Origin: Cryoendolithus antarcticus
Taxonomy: Eukaryota > Ascomycota > Dothideomycetes > Cladosporiales > Cladosporiaceae
Reading direction: 5' to 3'
Length of the DNA: 64,000 bases
NCBI GenBank assembly: GCA_002077065.1
Contig: NAJO01000010.1
Span: forward strand, 124,001-188,000
Positions 54,636 through 64,000 of this stretch are shown one piece after another (the stretch's first letter is position 1; every line of letters begins with the position of its first letter). Under the pieces are notes generated by a model. That model did not search any database and was not told the origin of the DNA. It saw nothing but the letters and a program-made list of their open reading frames with translations. The position numbers and the translations under genes are program-made.

Positions 54636-55040
54636 TCATACATAACCCCAAAGCTCCGAACCAAGAGTGAAGTCCTTCCAATCCGTCTCCACCACATCCT
54701 GCAGCTCGACCGGTACGTCCCCAGCGACACCGCCACACCCTTCAGACAAGTCGAGCATGGAGTCGACCCTCTTCCTCTTCATGCCACACCCAACAGAGAT
54801 GTCTGCAGCCGCACTCTCTACTTGCACCGCCAGCTCGCCTTGCGGTCGTGCGGCCACAGGCAGTGGCTGGTCGAAGTTGAGGCCATAATTGCAATATGAG
54901 CAGCTCATCTGTATGATCAAAGTATGGTCGCCATGTACGATCGTCCAGCAAGTGCCTGAAGAAGCAGCGTAGGAGCAGACTTTGATGGGCATCAATTCGC
55001 CATGCCCGCATGAGCACCAGATAAGTTCTTGTGTGCACAT
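54636..55040 (-). CDS. small Cys-rich protein of unknown function
   Basis: A single exon of 134 residues from MCTQELIW. The first 50 residues hold seven Cys and two His (IWCSCGHGELMPIKVCSYA, GTCWTIVHGDH, MSCSYCNYG), suggesting a compact metal-binding fold. The rest is acidic and probably flexible, with a basic MKRKRVDS patch. There is no signal peptide, so it is not a typical secreted Cys-rich effector. I have a weak memory of similar short fungal proteins opening M-C-T-Q-E, but no named family. The ordered Cys pattern supports a real gene. Confidence 0.6.
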   Translation of the reverse strand: MCTQELIWCSCGHGELMPIKVCSYAASSGTCWTIVHGDHTLIIQMSCSYCNYGLNFDQPLPVAARPQGELAVQVESAAADISVGCGMKRKRVDSMLDLSEGCGGVAGDVPVELQDVVETDWKDFTLGSELWGYV

Positions 55041-55354
55041 TCGTCTTTCTCCAGTCTCGTCTGCAAGTTTGCTGTCAGCTTTGCTTGATTTGATGAGAGG
55101 ATAAGGAAAGTACAGGCTTACAAAACCCGCGTGGCGATACCCCTGTCACGGAAAGCTGCTTGCGTGCCGTAGACATGGGGGCGATAGCTGGTATTTGGCT
55201 TGTGAGAGGCAAACCTGCTCGTCGGGACTCTTGCCGCGGTCACCCTAGATCCTTCGAGTGTATAGATCGGACCGCGGTGCTACCTCGCTGCCGCATGAGT
55301 GGTACGAGCTGCTTGCTGCGCAGATGTGACGAGAATGGTGAGTCTGAGGCTTGA
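55041..55354. other. intergenic, nothing recognised
   Basis: 314 bp between two minus-strand genes. No supported frame. Confidence 0.35.
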
Positions 55355-56387
55355 TCAGCTGACTCTAGCAATCGGCTTCCATTCATCGCTCTGCACGATC
55401 GCGAAGTTGCGGGCTTTTGTGAGCGTGTACAACATTCTCAGATACGGCACGGCGACGTTTTCCTTCTCCGCCAGACGAACGGTGTTGCCCAAGATGGCTT
55501 CCACTTCCACAGGCCGGTTCTGGCGGACGTCGACCAACATGGAAGGCTCCTTGCCGTTGACACGCTGCTCGTGACGAAGCATGTGTCTGTCGATCGTGGC
55601 TTTGTTTACGCCGTGGTACCCGTAGGCTGCCGCGACGGCTCCGACTTCACGCATCACGTCTTTGGCGACCTCGAGCGCACCGGGCGATGAGCGCAAGAAG
55701 TTGGCATCGTCACACAAGGAAAGGGCGGTGATCGGGTTCAAGCATGCGTTGACGGAAAGCTTCTCCCAGCGTTCAGCTTGCACATCATCATAGGGGAGGC
55801 AAGTGCCGCCGCCTTTGGTGAAGAGCGTTGCTAGCTTGGTCACAGCGTCTTTGGCAGAAGCGTTCGCGTCCGCGGGATACGTGCCGATCTCGAAACGCTC
55901 AAGAGGAGTGCCGTGTTCTACCACGCCTGGCTCGACTTGCGTTGTCGGCAGGTAGACGACCCCAGAAATAATTGTATTAGAAGGGTAAGCCGCGGCGTAC
56001 TCATCTTCAATGCCGATGCCATTCTGAGCAAGTACTATGGCGGTTCCTTCAGTCACAACATCTCGAATCAATTCAGAGGATCCTGGGAACGCCTTAGAGC
56101 AAACGAGAATGTAGTCAAACGGTCCATACTGCGCTGCTTCCTTTGGCGATTGTGCAGCGTGAGGACGAGCAATAACTGTGCCCCATTTTGCGGAGCGGAC
56201 GATCACGCCGTTGGACTTGACTTGTTCAAAGTTCGAACGGCAGACGGCGGTGACTTCTACGCTGCCTTGTTCGAGGATGTAGCCGTATATGCAACTGTGT
56301 TTGATGTCAGTTCGACTTGGCGACGAGCGGTAGGGCGAAAGCACGTTACCCGACGCCGCCGAGGCCGAATATCAGCGCTTTGGTCAT
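55355..56387 (-). CDS. 2-dehydropantoate 2-reductase (ketopantoate reductase) family
   Basis: An NADPH-dependent reductase giving pantoate for coenzyme A synthesis. Two exons (56387-56350 and 56294-55355; a 55-bp intron with AACTGAC) give 325 residues. The dinucleotide-binding motif IFGLGGVG (6-13) is followed immediately by the intron and CIYGYILEQG. Conserved blocks: DYILVCSKAF, VLAQNGIGIEDEYAAAYP, DVQAERWEKLSVNACLNPITAL (with the catalytic Lys and Asn) and PSMLVDVRQNRPVEVEAILGN (with a Glu). Fungi carry several paralogues, some acting outside pantothenate synthesis, so a precise substrate is not fixed. It is divergent from the SDR gene. Confidence 0.88.
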
Positions 56388-56892
56388 GGTCTCGCGATTC
56401 TGGCAATCGAAGTGTTAACCATCGTCTGCTTCGCCCGGTGGAAGATAGTGGGCGGCTAGGGAGCGTCCCCAACTCTGTCATCGATTGCGTTGTCTATAGC
56501 GAAACTCAAGTGCTGCCAAGAATACAAGCTCCTGTCCCGTGCCTACCGACTGAGACGTCACCTGTATCGACTTGTATCGACTTATCTACATGTATGTCTT
56601 TCCTGATTCTTACAAATCCCATCTCTTACAATCCCTGTTGAGTCACTAGCACATTAGCATCGCAACATTGGAACTCCGATGTGTCGCAATCTGCAGAACA
56701 GAATGCCCGATACTCCTGCGAGCAATAACGTGTAGAGTTTGCGAACATGGGGATAGGCACCGGGCCCGGCGTTAGCCTAAGTGCGAGTCTAGGAACTGGT
56801 CTGATATAAGAAGCGGACGGCGTGTAGGTCTTTCTACTGGCTACCTTATACTTCCCACTGTACATTGTCTCTCAACAGCGAATCAACACATC
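56388..56892. other. divergent promoter region (reductase and SDR)
   Basis: 505 bp between divergent start codons; no supported frame. Confidence 0.4.
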
Positions 56893-57812
56893 ATGCCTGA
56901 CAAGCAAATTGTTCTCATAACTGGAGCTAACACAGGCATCGGCTTCGAAGTCGTGAAAGCCCTGTACAATTCCGAGGGAAGCTATGACATCCTCGTAGGC
57001 AGCCGCAAGCTCGAGAATGCCGAGACTGCTATTGCTGGACTCAAGAAAGAGAGCTCGAAGGACGGCTCAAGTCTAACACCACTAGTCATCGATATCTCCT
57101 CGGATGACTCCATTCAGAGAGCCCTCGCCCAAGTCTCCAAGTCCCACGGCAAAATCGATGTCTTGCTCAACAATGCTGGCGGTGGCTTCGATGGCAAGGC
57201 GCAATCTGGTGAGATGACGCTGCGCGAAGCGTTCAACGCATCTTGGGACGTGAACGTCTCGGGCACTCACGTCCTGGTTAGTAACCCCATCACGTTCTCC
57301 AGTATAGATCGATCACTGATTCTCTAGACCCATGAGGCAATTCCGCTGCTACTCAAGTCCCCCAACCCACGTCTTCTCTTCGTCACAAGCGGCACTTCTG
57401 CACTATCGGAAACAGAACGCTTCGATTACCCTCCTCTGGCACGTCTGAACGCCTCTCCAGAAGCTGGGTGGCCCAAGCCCAATACAGGAAACCCCGTCAT
57501 CAGCTACCGAAGCTCCAAGACGGGCCTCAACATGCTTATGCGGGAGTGGGCAAAGACTCTCAAGAACGATGGCGTGAAGGTATGGGCCATCAGTCCAGGA
57601 TTCTTGGCGACTGGATTGGGTGGTGTGGGTGTCGAGCAGCTAAAGAAGGTGCGTTTGTATGTATGGCCGAGTGATTTGCTGATGCTGACACGAAGCAGAT
57701 GGGTGCTCGGGATCCTTCTGAAGGTGGCCAGTTCATCAAAGATGTTATTGAGGGGAAGAGGGACGGAGATCAAGGTAAAGTGATCCGGGCGACCATGGTG
57801 CAGCCATGGTAG
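56893..57812 (+). CDS. short-chain dehydrogenase/reductase
   Basis: An NAD(P)(H)-dependent oxidoreductase of 272 residues in three exons (56893-57276, 57328-57648, 57699-57812; introns 51 and 50 bp). TGANTGIG (10-17) binds the cofactor, NNAG (93-96) stabilises the fold, and the catalytic Tyr/Lys pair lies in SYRSSKTGLNML. SPGFLATGLGG follows, as in classical SDRs. The last exon, after a GTGCGT donor, encodes MGARDPSEGGQFIKDVI and the stop. The 3' acceptor could also be 3 nt upstream (one extra Gln). Substrate unknown. Its start faces a ketopantoate reductase gene. Confidence 0.9.
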
Positions 57813-58129
57813 TGCAGTAGTGCATCGATAACATGTTCTGCCGCACACTACGATGTCTCACTCCCACAAAAGGTGAAAAGTGAGTTTTCAACTTTAGCAC
57901 GAGCCGAAGCATACAATGCTTCTCATGCGTGAACAGGCTGCACTGTCTCATGATCTGCCTGATTCGAACACTCCTTGCTTACATGTGGGCGTCTCCAACA
58001 CCGGGACTCCTATACAGTGAGAACCATACGGATCATACAGCGGCCGCGCAATTGCAACCCGTCACCGAGACCGCTCCATACACACCAGAGAACAGCGTCT
58101 CCACGATTACACGTCGCACCACAGACACC
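57813..58129. other. intergenic, promoter of the first RBR gene
   Basis: 317 bp. The RBR frame is open upstream of its ATG but without family match. Confidence 0.35.
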
Positions 58130-59074
58130 ATGTCTTCTTCGACCAGAGTGAAGCCCACCCTGAAGCGGAAAGCCTCTGAGGCATCGTATTCTACAAACTC
58201 GCAGCCTCGCAAGCGATCCCTAGCCAGCCGCAAAGAGTGCATTGTCTGCACTGAGGATCGTTATCAGGACCAGTTCCCTGCGCCGCTGCAGAAGAAGGGA
58301 CACTCGCATAGCATGGATGTGTGCTATGGTTGCTGGAATAGTCATGTTGAGTCCCAGCTGGAGAGCAAGGAAGCGGATGGTTTGTTCTGCGCTCAGTGTA
58401 GCAAGGTCATCAGCATGGAAGATCTGGCGGCGCTCATCACGAAGGAGACATAGTCAAGTATCTCACTGAACTCCCCTCTTGCACCATCAAGAGACAGCGC
58501 TGATCGCACTCCAGATGTCTGGATAAAGCCACTGCCGCCTTGTTGGCGAAGGACGAAGAGTTCTTCTCTTGCACCTCGGCCGATTGCCACTTTGGTGGCC
58601 TCATCTCGAAGAACGATGGTAACATCTTCCGCTGCGAGGCATGTGAGACTCGCTCATGTGTCGAGTGCCAAACGTCTTTCCACGAAGGCAAGACGTGTAA
58701 GGACTACCAGGCTTCGACGCGCCAAGGAGAGGAGGACAAGAAGTCCGTCGCGAAGGTCAAGAAGATGAGCAAGCCTTGCCCGGGTTGCAAGACCAATTTT
58801 CAGAAGTATACCGGATGCAACCACATTACCTGTATGTCATGCTACGTTCGCATTATGGACTACCATACTGACCCCTCCGCATTCAGGCCCAATCTGCAAG
58901 GCACAGTGGTGCTGGTTGTGTTTCGCTCCATACACTGGCAAACAGGGCATCAATCGTATCGGTAATGGTGCTCATACAGCGAGGTGTATGTATCATCCAG
59001 CTCGGCTGCCAGACTACGAAGGTGGGTATGAGACTGAGCCTGGAACGGAGGCAGAGCTTTCAGACGCCGATTAG
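58130..59074 (+). CDS. RING-IBR-RING (RBR) E3 ligase-like gene A, apparently disrupted
   Basis: RING1 lies in the first exon: KECIVCTED from C37, then SHSMDVCYGCW and LFCAQCSK, eight ligands in order. The frame then meets TAG at 58451-58453. The IBR part resumes in another phase at about 58515 (LDKATAALLAKDEEFFSC, CEACETRSCVEC). RING2 is split by a good 55-bp intron (58832-58886, GTATGT): KPCPGCKTNFQKYTGCNHIT joins CPICKAQWCWLCFAPYTG. The protein would end in an acidic tail at 59074. No GT..AG pair between 58453 and 58515 joins the halves without a stop; the GTCAAG donor gives TAA. Gene C has a proper intron here. Likely a pseudogene, or a strange splice such as skipping from within RING1. 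Confidence 0.6.
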
Positions 59075-59479
59075 GAGCGGGAGATCGAAGTTTAGTAATG
59101 AAGTGACGGAGAAGGAGGCTGACATGGTTGCCTGAGCTGTCGAGCCTGGAGGGGGTCTTGAAGCGACCGATGTGGTTGACGATAGAGACCAGCAACCCCA
59201 TGTTACTCGACGCCACTTGCAGACCCTCAATTGACATTTGTAAGTACTTGGCTTCAGGTTAGTGAATGACTATTGCCACCTCAGGGAGTTCAACGGCAGT
59301 TCCCGCACCTCTACAGACAACGGACTTCACTTGCGGACTCTGAAACACGAAGGGATGTAACGAAAAGGCCTGTTAGGTACACTTGGGCCTGCACTGCTAA
59401 AGTCACACCTTCGTTTGTCGAAGTCACCCTCTTGCCAGAACTCCAACCTGATCGAATCGACGTGGAACCTCGACATCTC
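59075..59479. other. intergenic spacer between RBR genes A and B
   Basis: 405 bp, nothing recognised beyond possible promoter of gene B. Confidence 0.35.
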
Positions 59480-60479
59480 ATGGCTCGCAAGCGTGGCTCC
59501 AACGGAGCTCGCAAAGCAAAGCAGCCAAAGTCTCGCAAGCAGTTTAGTGCTCCTCCACAAGCATGCGTCGTTTGCGCCGACCGCGCCAGTGCTGTCGGAT
59601 TCCCCCATTTTTCACATTCGGGTCCTCATGCGCATGATACGAGTACTTGCCTTGAGTGCCGGAACACATACATCGCAACGCAGATCAAGACCATGCATTC
59701 GGGGAGGATCAAGCGTATGCACTGTAACCAGTCGCTCAGCAAGGCCGAGATTCAAGATTGCGCATCGACTCAAACTTGCTCGAAGTATATTACCCTAGCC
59801 GTGTCTCAGTTCGGTTTCGACCTGGCTGGCATGCTGATCAACCTCCAGCTACGTCGCGAAAGCTGCCGGAAAGAAGCTCTTCACCTGCGCCGCTGCTTCG
59901 TGCTCGTTCGAAAGCTATCTTCCCCCCGGAGTGGCTGGCGTTTGCAACTGTCCGAATTGCAAGGCTCGCTCCTGCATTGCCTGTCAAGCGCCGTATCACA
60001 TGGGTAAGTCTTGCACTGAGTTTCAGGACGCGCGACCCAAGGATAGTCAGGCGGCCGAGTCATATGTGGTGCTTTCAGAGATCAGCAAGGCGTGTCCAGG
60101 CTGCAAGACTAGGCTGGACAAGTATGAGGGATGCGATCACGTTACTTGTAAGTACTTCCTTCTCATGACCTATCATGGCTCGACGATGGCTAACGATAGT
60201 CTTGCAGGTACAGTCTGTATGTTGCAATGGTGCTGGAAGTGCTTCGCCCTCTACACAGGAGCGCGCGGCATATTCGAGTGGGGCGATCATGCTCACGAAA
60301 CCCACTGCAGCTTTCACCCGAACCACCCGGAGTACGAGGAGACTGAACAGATCATGCCCGAGGAAGAGGAGGAGCGCGTTCCCAGCGCACAGGAGGCCAT
60401 GACAGCAGTCGCTGGAATGACTGCGCTTCTCACTATCGCATGCCTGGGAATCACTGGGATCATCGCACTTGCCGCATAG
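59480..60479 (+). CDS. RBR E3 ligase-like gene B with degenerate RING1 and C-terminal membrane anchor
   Basis: Three exons (59480-59784, 59849-60147, 60208-60479; introns 64 and 60 bp) give 291 residues. The RING1 region starts at CVVC (C29, C32) and CLEC (C57, C60), but the final pair is reduced to a single Cys (HCNQS, C82), so RING1 may not hold two zincs or recruit E2 normally. The IBR is complete (LFTCAAASCSF, CNCPNCKARSCIAC, GKSC). RING2 has KACPGCKTRLDKYEGCDHVT joined across an intron to CTVCMLQWCWKC, keeping the Cys after Glu-Gly that would carry ubiquitin in RBR enzymes. The last 27 residues (AMTAVAGMTALLTIACLGI onwards) are hydrophobic, predicting a tail-anchored membrane protein. 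Neither paralogue has this. Confidence 0.82.
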
Positions 60480-61052
60480 GCCATCGGAGCAATACTTGAT
60501 GAGCGTCAGTAATCAGGCTAGCTCGATGGGCAGATTTATAGCTGCGCTGCAGTATGTCCGCAACTCGGAGGGTTGCGGAAGAGTGTACGATAGTTGCTGA
60601 ATCAGGATAGTGGAGTTCACGTGAATGCCCTCCGGCGGATGCATAGCTACCGATTACAACATCATTCGGGGCATGATGAGTCGAGTGCTGAGTACTTTGT
60701 TGTATACTTATTGATGAAGGTCGAGGCCGGAGTGTCGGTAGGTGGTAGTGGGCAGGAAGTCAAGGGTGGGTCGTACCTGCCGTCAACAGAATGTCGGACT
60801 GAAGATCCTACGTATGGCACCTCGAAAGTGCCCTAAAGCAGCTCTCCGGAGCGATCACTCTCACCCGAGCATCGGACAATGCTGGCAAAGGCTCTACGTA
60901 CCTCTCTAAGGGTAGCGTCCTCTTGTTTGCAGCGCAACATCTTCGACACGCTGTCACGTGAGGATCTGCAAGCCTTTCAACTTCACTGTTGCAAACGTGC
61001 ACAACTTATGACGTCGATACTGCCTTCAAGTCCATCATTGAGATACTCTATC
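60480..61052. other. intergenic spacer between RBR genes B and C
   Basis: 573 bp, no supported frame. It presumably includes the promoter of gene C. Confidence 0.4.
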
Positions 61053-62175
61053 ATGTCGACACCAAGAAAGGGGCCACTTTTCCCAGGCCTGCACGCGACG
61101 CCGACCAACATCTCCACCAGCGACATGGCCACTCCAGCAGCACCCCAAGTCGAGGACGCGGCCGTATACCCTTCGCCGCCGGCGACAGCCAAGCGCAAGC
61201 GAGAGCAAGATGGCAATACTCCAGCGCCGAAGCCACTCCGGAAGCGAGGCAGGATGGGTGTCAAAGAGTGCATTGTCTGCACAGAGAATGTCGTCAAGAG
61301 CCGATTCCCGAAACTCCTCCATGCCAGTGCTGAACAGCATACCTCCGATGTGTGCTTCAAGTGTTGGGAGCAGCATCTGAAGGTCGAGGTCACCGCTAAG
61401 GACCGCGATAGTATCAGCTGTCCACAATGCTCCCAAGCAATCGAGGCTGACGAGATCCGCAAGCTGGCCAAGGCCGACGCCTTTGCTGAGTTAGTGATAA
61501 CGTCGCACTGGCATGATGATAGGTGGCTGACAATCTCCTAGCTACCTCGACAAAGCTGCCTCGAGTTTTCTGGCAAGTGAAGAGGAGTTCTTCGCCTGCA
61601 CAAGCGCCGCTTGCTCGTTCGGCGCATACATCGCATCAAATGACGGCAACATCTTCCGTTGTCCAGGCTGCCAGACTCGCTCATGCACAGTCTGCAAAGC
61701 TCCATTCCACGAAGGCCAGACCTGTGCAGAGCATCAACAGGCCATCCGCATGGCGCACGATCATGCGCAGGAGAACGAGCGGTCCGAAGCTCTGGTGAAG
61801 AAGATCAGCAAGCCATGTCCAGGCTGCAGCGTCAATGTGCAGAAGAACGGCGGGTGCGACCATATGACTTGTGAGTGCATCCCCCACTATCAAACATTGG
61901 TATATGCTGCTGACGCTGTCGTAAAGGCCGGAAATGCAGGCATGAGTTTTGCTGGTAGGTCAACGCCCTTGTGCGATACTCTGTCGTCCATTACTGACAC
62001 AAGCAGGTTATGCAATGCTCCATACGCAGGCACGGAAGGGATTAGGAATGTGGGTAACACCGCCCATCGCGAGGGTTGCGGGTACCGCCCGGAGAGGCTT
62101 CCAAACGCTCCAGCCGGACTGCTGGATGTTGATATCGGTGATAGTAGTGATGAGGAGGAGGATGACTTGCTGTGA
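61053..62175 (+). CDS. RBR E3 ubiquitin ligase gene C (intact)
   Basis: Four exons (61053-61489, 61542-61870, 61927-61954, 62007-62175; introns 52, 56 and 52 bp) give 320 residues. RING1: C73, C76, H96, C101, C104, C123, C126. IBR: FFACTSAACSF, CPGCQTRSCTVC, HEGQTC. RING2: KPCPGCSVNVQKNGGCDHMT joined by the 28-nt third exon to CRKCRHEFCW and then LCNAPYAG. The likely catalytic Cys is C251 in Gly-Gly-Cys. RBR ligases pass ubiquitin from E2 to this Cys and then to substrate. The tail is acidic (IGDSSDEEEDD), with a Lys/Arg-rich N-terminus (TAKRKRE, PLRKRGR). Substrate unknown. All family ligands are present, making this the functional reference of the triplet. Confidence 0.88.
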
Positions 62176-62400
62176 AGGAGAATTCGTAGCGTGTTGCTTT
62201 CGCCGAGTTAGGAGAGGTCAAGTCGAAGAGAAGAACAGGGGAAGGAACGATTGTCTTGGCAACGAACAACACCATACAAAGCATCAGCTCGCTCAAAAAG
62301 CCAGGGTATCTGTGAGCCCTCATTACAAGTACAGTGTATGCAGCAGTACTGACCCTGCGCTCTCATCATCATCAAAATCCCACATCGCGCCTTTGCTTGC

Positions 62401-64000
62401 TCACAACGCCAGTCCGGTCCCATCACCCGTCCAGCGGTACAGTGCTAGCACTTCTCGTCTGCGTAATTGCTGTTCGCCGAAGTCTTCGATGATCCTGCCT
62501 CGCACTTGGGAGAGGGCAGATCGCATGACTTTTCGAAAGTTTCTCTGGTATCGATGTCAGCCTGCTGTTCCGGAAGTATCGTGCGGCGTTACAATGTACT
62601 CACCTGATACTCTGTGTTCAAAGTAACAACACAAGCTTCGTGCGCCCTCACGATGGTCTCACAAGCCTTCACTACACTCGGACTCGCCTCACCCTGTAGC
62701 TTGTCCGCAATGAGCAGCAGCAGGAAGCTCCCTTGCAGCAGATAGATGCCAAAGAAGAACGGCATAAAGCTCAAATCCGGATTGTACTCGAGAATCTCGT
62801 TGATCGCTTCGGCGGCCGAGACGGCATGCGAGGTGGCCGATATGAACGACTGCGAAGAGATCCAGAGATCGTTGTCGTCCAGCAGCGCAATGGGATCCCA
62901 CTTGCCGTTCAGCAAGATGTGCAGTGTGTGCATCAAGTGCGTGCCGTAAGCGACGACGACCTTGGACTGGAGGATCGATTCTGTCATGCGTTGGGCAGAC
63001 TGATGGCTGCCTACAGACTTTACTGATGGCGTGTTGGCATCATGCTCTTCGGTTGGCTTCTTCGGTTCGGGCGGTGCGGCTGTGGTGAAACGTGCTTCGA
63101 ACTCCTTCAGACTTCGACCATAGGCTTCCAATTGCTGGCTGATCTCGGCGGCGTGATCATCCCAGTCACTTGGGTTGCGGAACCTCAATCCGAATCGAGG
63201 GTGATTCCGGGCGTGATTCAGGTCGACGATCTCGCCCATGATAGTCATGAGTGGGAGGAAGTGGCCAAAGATGCTGTGACCTGTGCACTCGAAACTCGGT
63301 CCTCGCCTTCGGAAGAAGCTGATCTCGGCGAAGTTCTCGGGGGGGTAGTACTCTCCCGCTTGCCAGATCGCATCATTCTCAGGCTGAAGCAGACCATCAC
63401 ATTCGACATCTAACAGGAACAGCGGTCGATTGTAGCAAAGCGCAAGATGGCGGTCCACCGTGTATAGCAGCCACCATATCCGCCTTCGCTCTTCTCGTTC
63501 CTCTTCTGAGATCACACCTGGTGGGCTGTTGGCGCCAGGCGGTGCGCCGTTGATCGGGCGATGCTCGTTCATCCTCATACCTTCATGCTCGCCATTGTGC
63601 TCCACGCCTCCGTCGGCACCATCTTGCTGGGCTTGTGGCTCTGGACTAGGCGGTAGTTCACGACCTAGCTTCAGCTCTCTCGCCAGTGTCCATGCAGCGT
63701 TCCACCAACGTAGACTTGCAGCTTTGTACTCGCTCGCTGAGACCACGGTCGCAAGATGTATGTATGTTGCAACGTCGTCCAGTCCGCCTGTGGCACCTGG
63801 CGATCCGCCTTCCATCTCTTGTACCTGCGTGGGAAGCCCGACGCCGAAGCCGCCGAGTGCGACACCATTGATGACTGTGTTGGCGCCGTATGCGGAAGGT
63901 GAGTCCGAAGATCGATGAATGAGAGGCTTCAGCAAACCGACTGTAAGCTCCAGTAGCTTTTGACAGATCTTACCACGAGCTGAGGGAGGAGATGTGAGGA
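62401..64000 (-). CDS. xlnR: XlnR/XYR1-type Zn2Cys6 regulator of (hemi)cellulase genes, 5' end outside window
   Basis: C-terminal part of the xylanolytic and cellulolytic activator XlnR. Two exons are visible (beyond 64000-62604 and 62544-62401; 59-bp intron). The frame is open to the window edge ([19 protein letters not shown]), so about 512 residues are seen. The zinc cluster and N-terminal third lie outside. The middle homology region includes [31 protein letters not shown] and [15 protein letters not shown]. The C-terminal block [14 protein letters not shown] joins [17 protein letters not shown], then [19 protein letters not shown], which is almost invariant in XlnR proteins. It is convergent with RBR gene C, 225 bp away. 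A plant-cell-wall regulator supports a plant-associated or saprotrophic life, as inference. Confidence 0.93.

Noticed and set aside
54038..54736. Two long overlapping frames on opposite strands (168 and 219 codons)
   Set aside because: Residue composition is random-looking (Cys, Arg, Thr scattered), they overlap each other and the Cys-rich gene, and no family or splice pattern supports either.
1..64000. tRNA genes, CRISPR arrays, transposases and terminal inverted repeats
   Set aside because: I looked for B-box-like motifs, regularly spaced repeats and transposase or reverse-transcriptase signatures and saw none I could support by eye.

Overview
This window is nuclear DNA of a filamentous ascomycete. 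The gene set fits Pezizomycotina: a XlnR-type regulator, GT15 mannosyltransferase, NirA-like and other Zn2Cys6 factors, and DUF1446/AtuA-like and fungal bZIP proteins. Introns are 46-119 bp with GT..AG ends and CTAAC/CTGAC branch sites. Lineage-expanded F-box-like proteins suggest a Dothideomycete, possibly Mycosphaerellales; this is inference, not a database result. All intron coordinates come from reading frame, splice signals and family resemblance, with no transcript data.

Layout. 1-3440 is gene-poor. 3441-23964 is a dense housekeeping block: mitochondrial ribosomal protein uL23m, an F-box protein with an XPA-like zinc region, BCP1, GMP synthase, two F-box-like proteins, the Rieske protein, a POA1-type macrodomain protein, a KTR/KRE2 mannosyltransferase, an APH-like kinase, a DUF6914-like protein, PAT1, a basic nuclear protein and a CXXC zinc protein (DUF866). 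24055-33928 is accessory: five related F-box-like loci, two of them interrupted by stop codons, around a Zn2Cys6 factor and a small cupin. 34665-53404 holds RPL26, a large AT-hook/C2H2 protein, OST4 (56 aa), an acidic protein, an AtuA-like protein divergent from a NirA-like factor, a bZIP protein and a vacuolar Ca2+/H+ exchanger. 54636-57812 has a Cys-rich small protein and a divergent ketopantoate reductase/SDR pair. 58130-62175 is a tandem triplet of RING-IBR-RING genes, followed by the 3' part of a XlnR-type regulator cut by the window end.

Most neighbours are unrelated, as is usual in fungi. The groups with internal logic are the F-box-like array and the RBR triplet (both ubiquitin-pathway families showing duplication and decay) and a few divergent pairs with shared promoters. 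I did not find a clearly new multi-gene system. The best leads are the F-box/XPA-like fusion, the nonsense-bearing F-box array and the diversified RBR triplet with a tail-anchored member.
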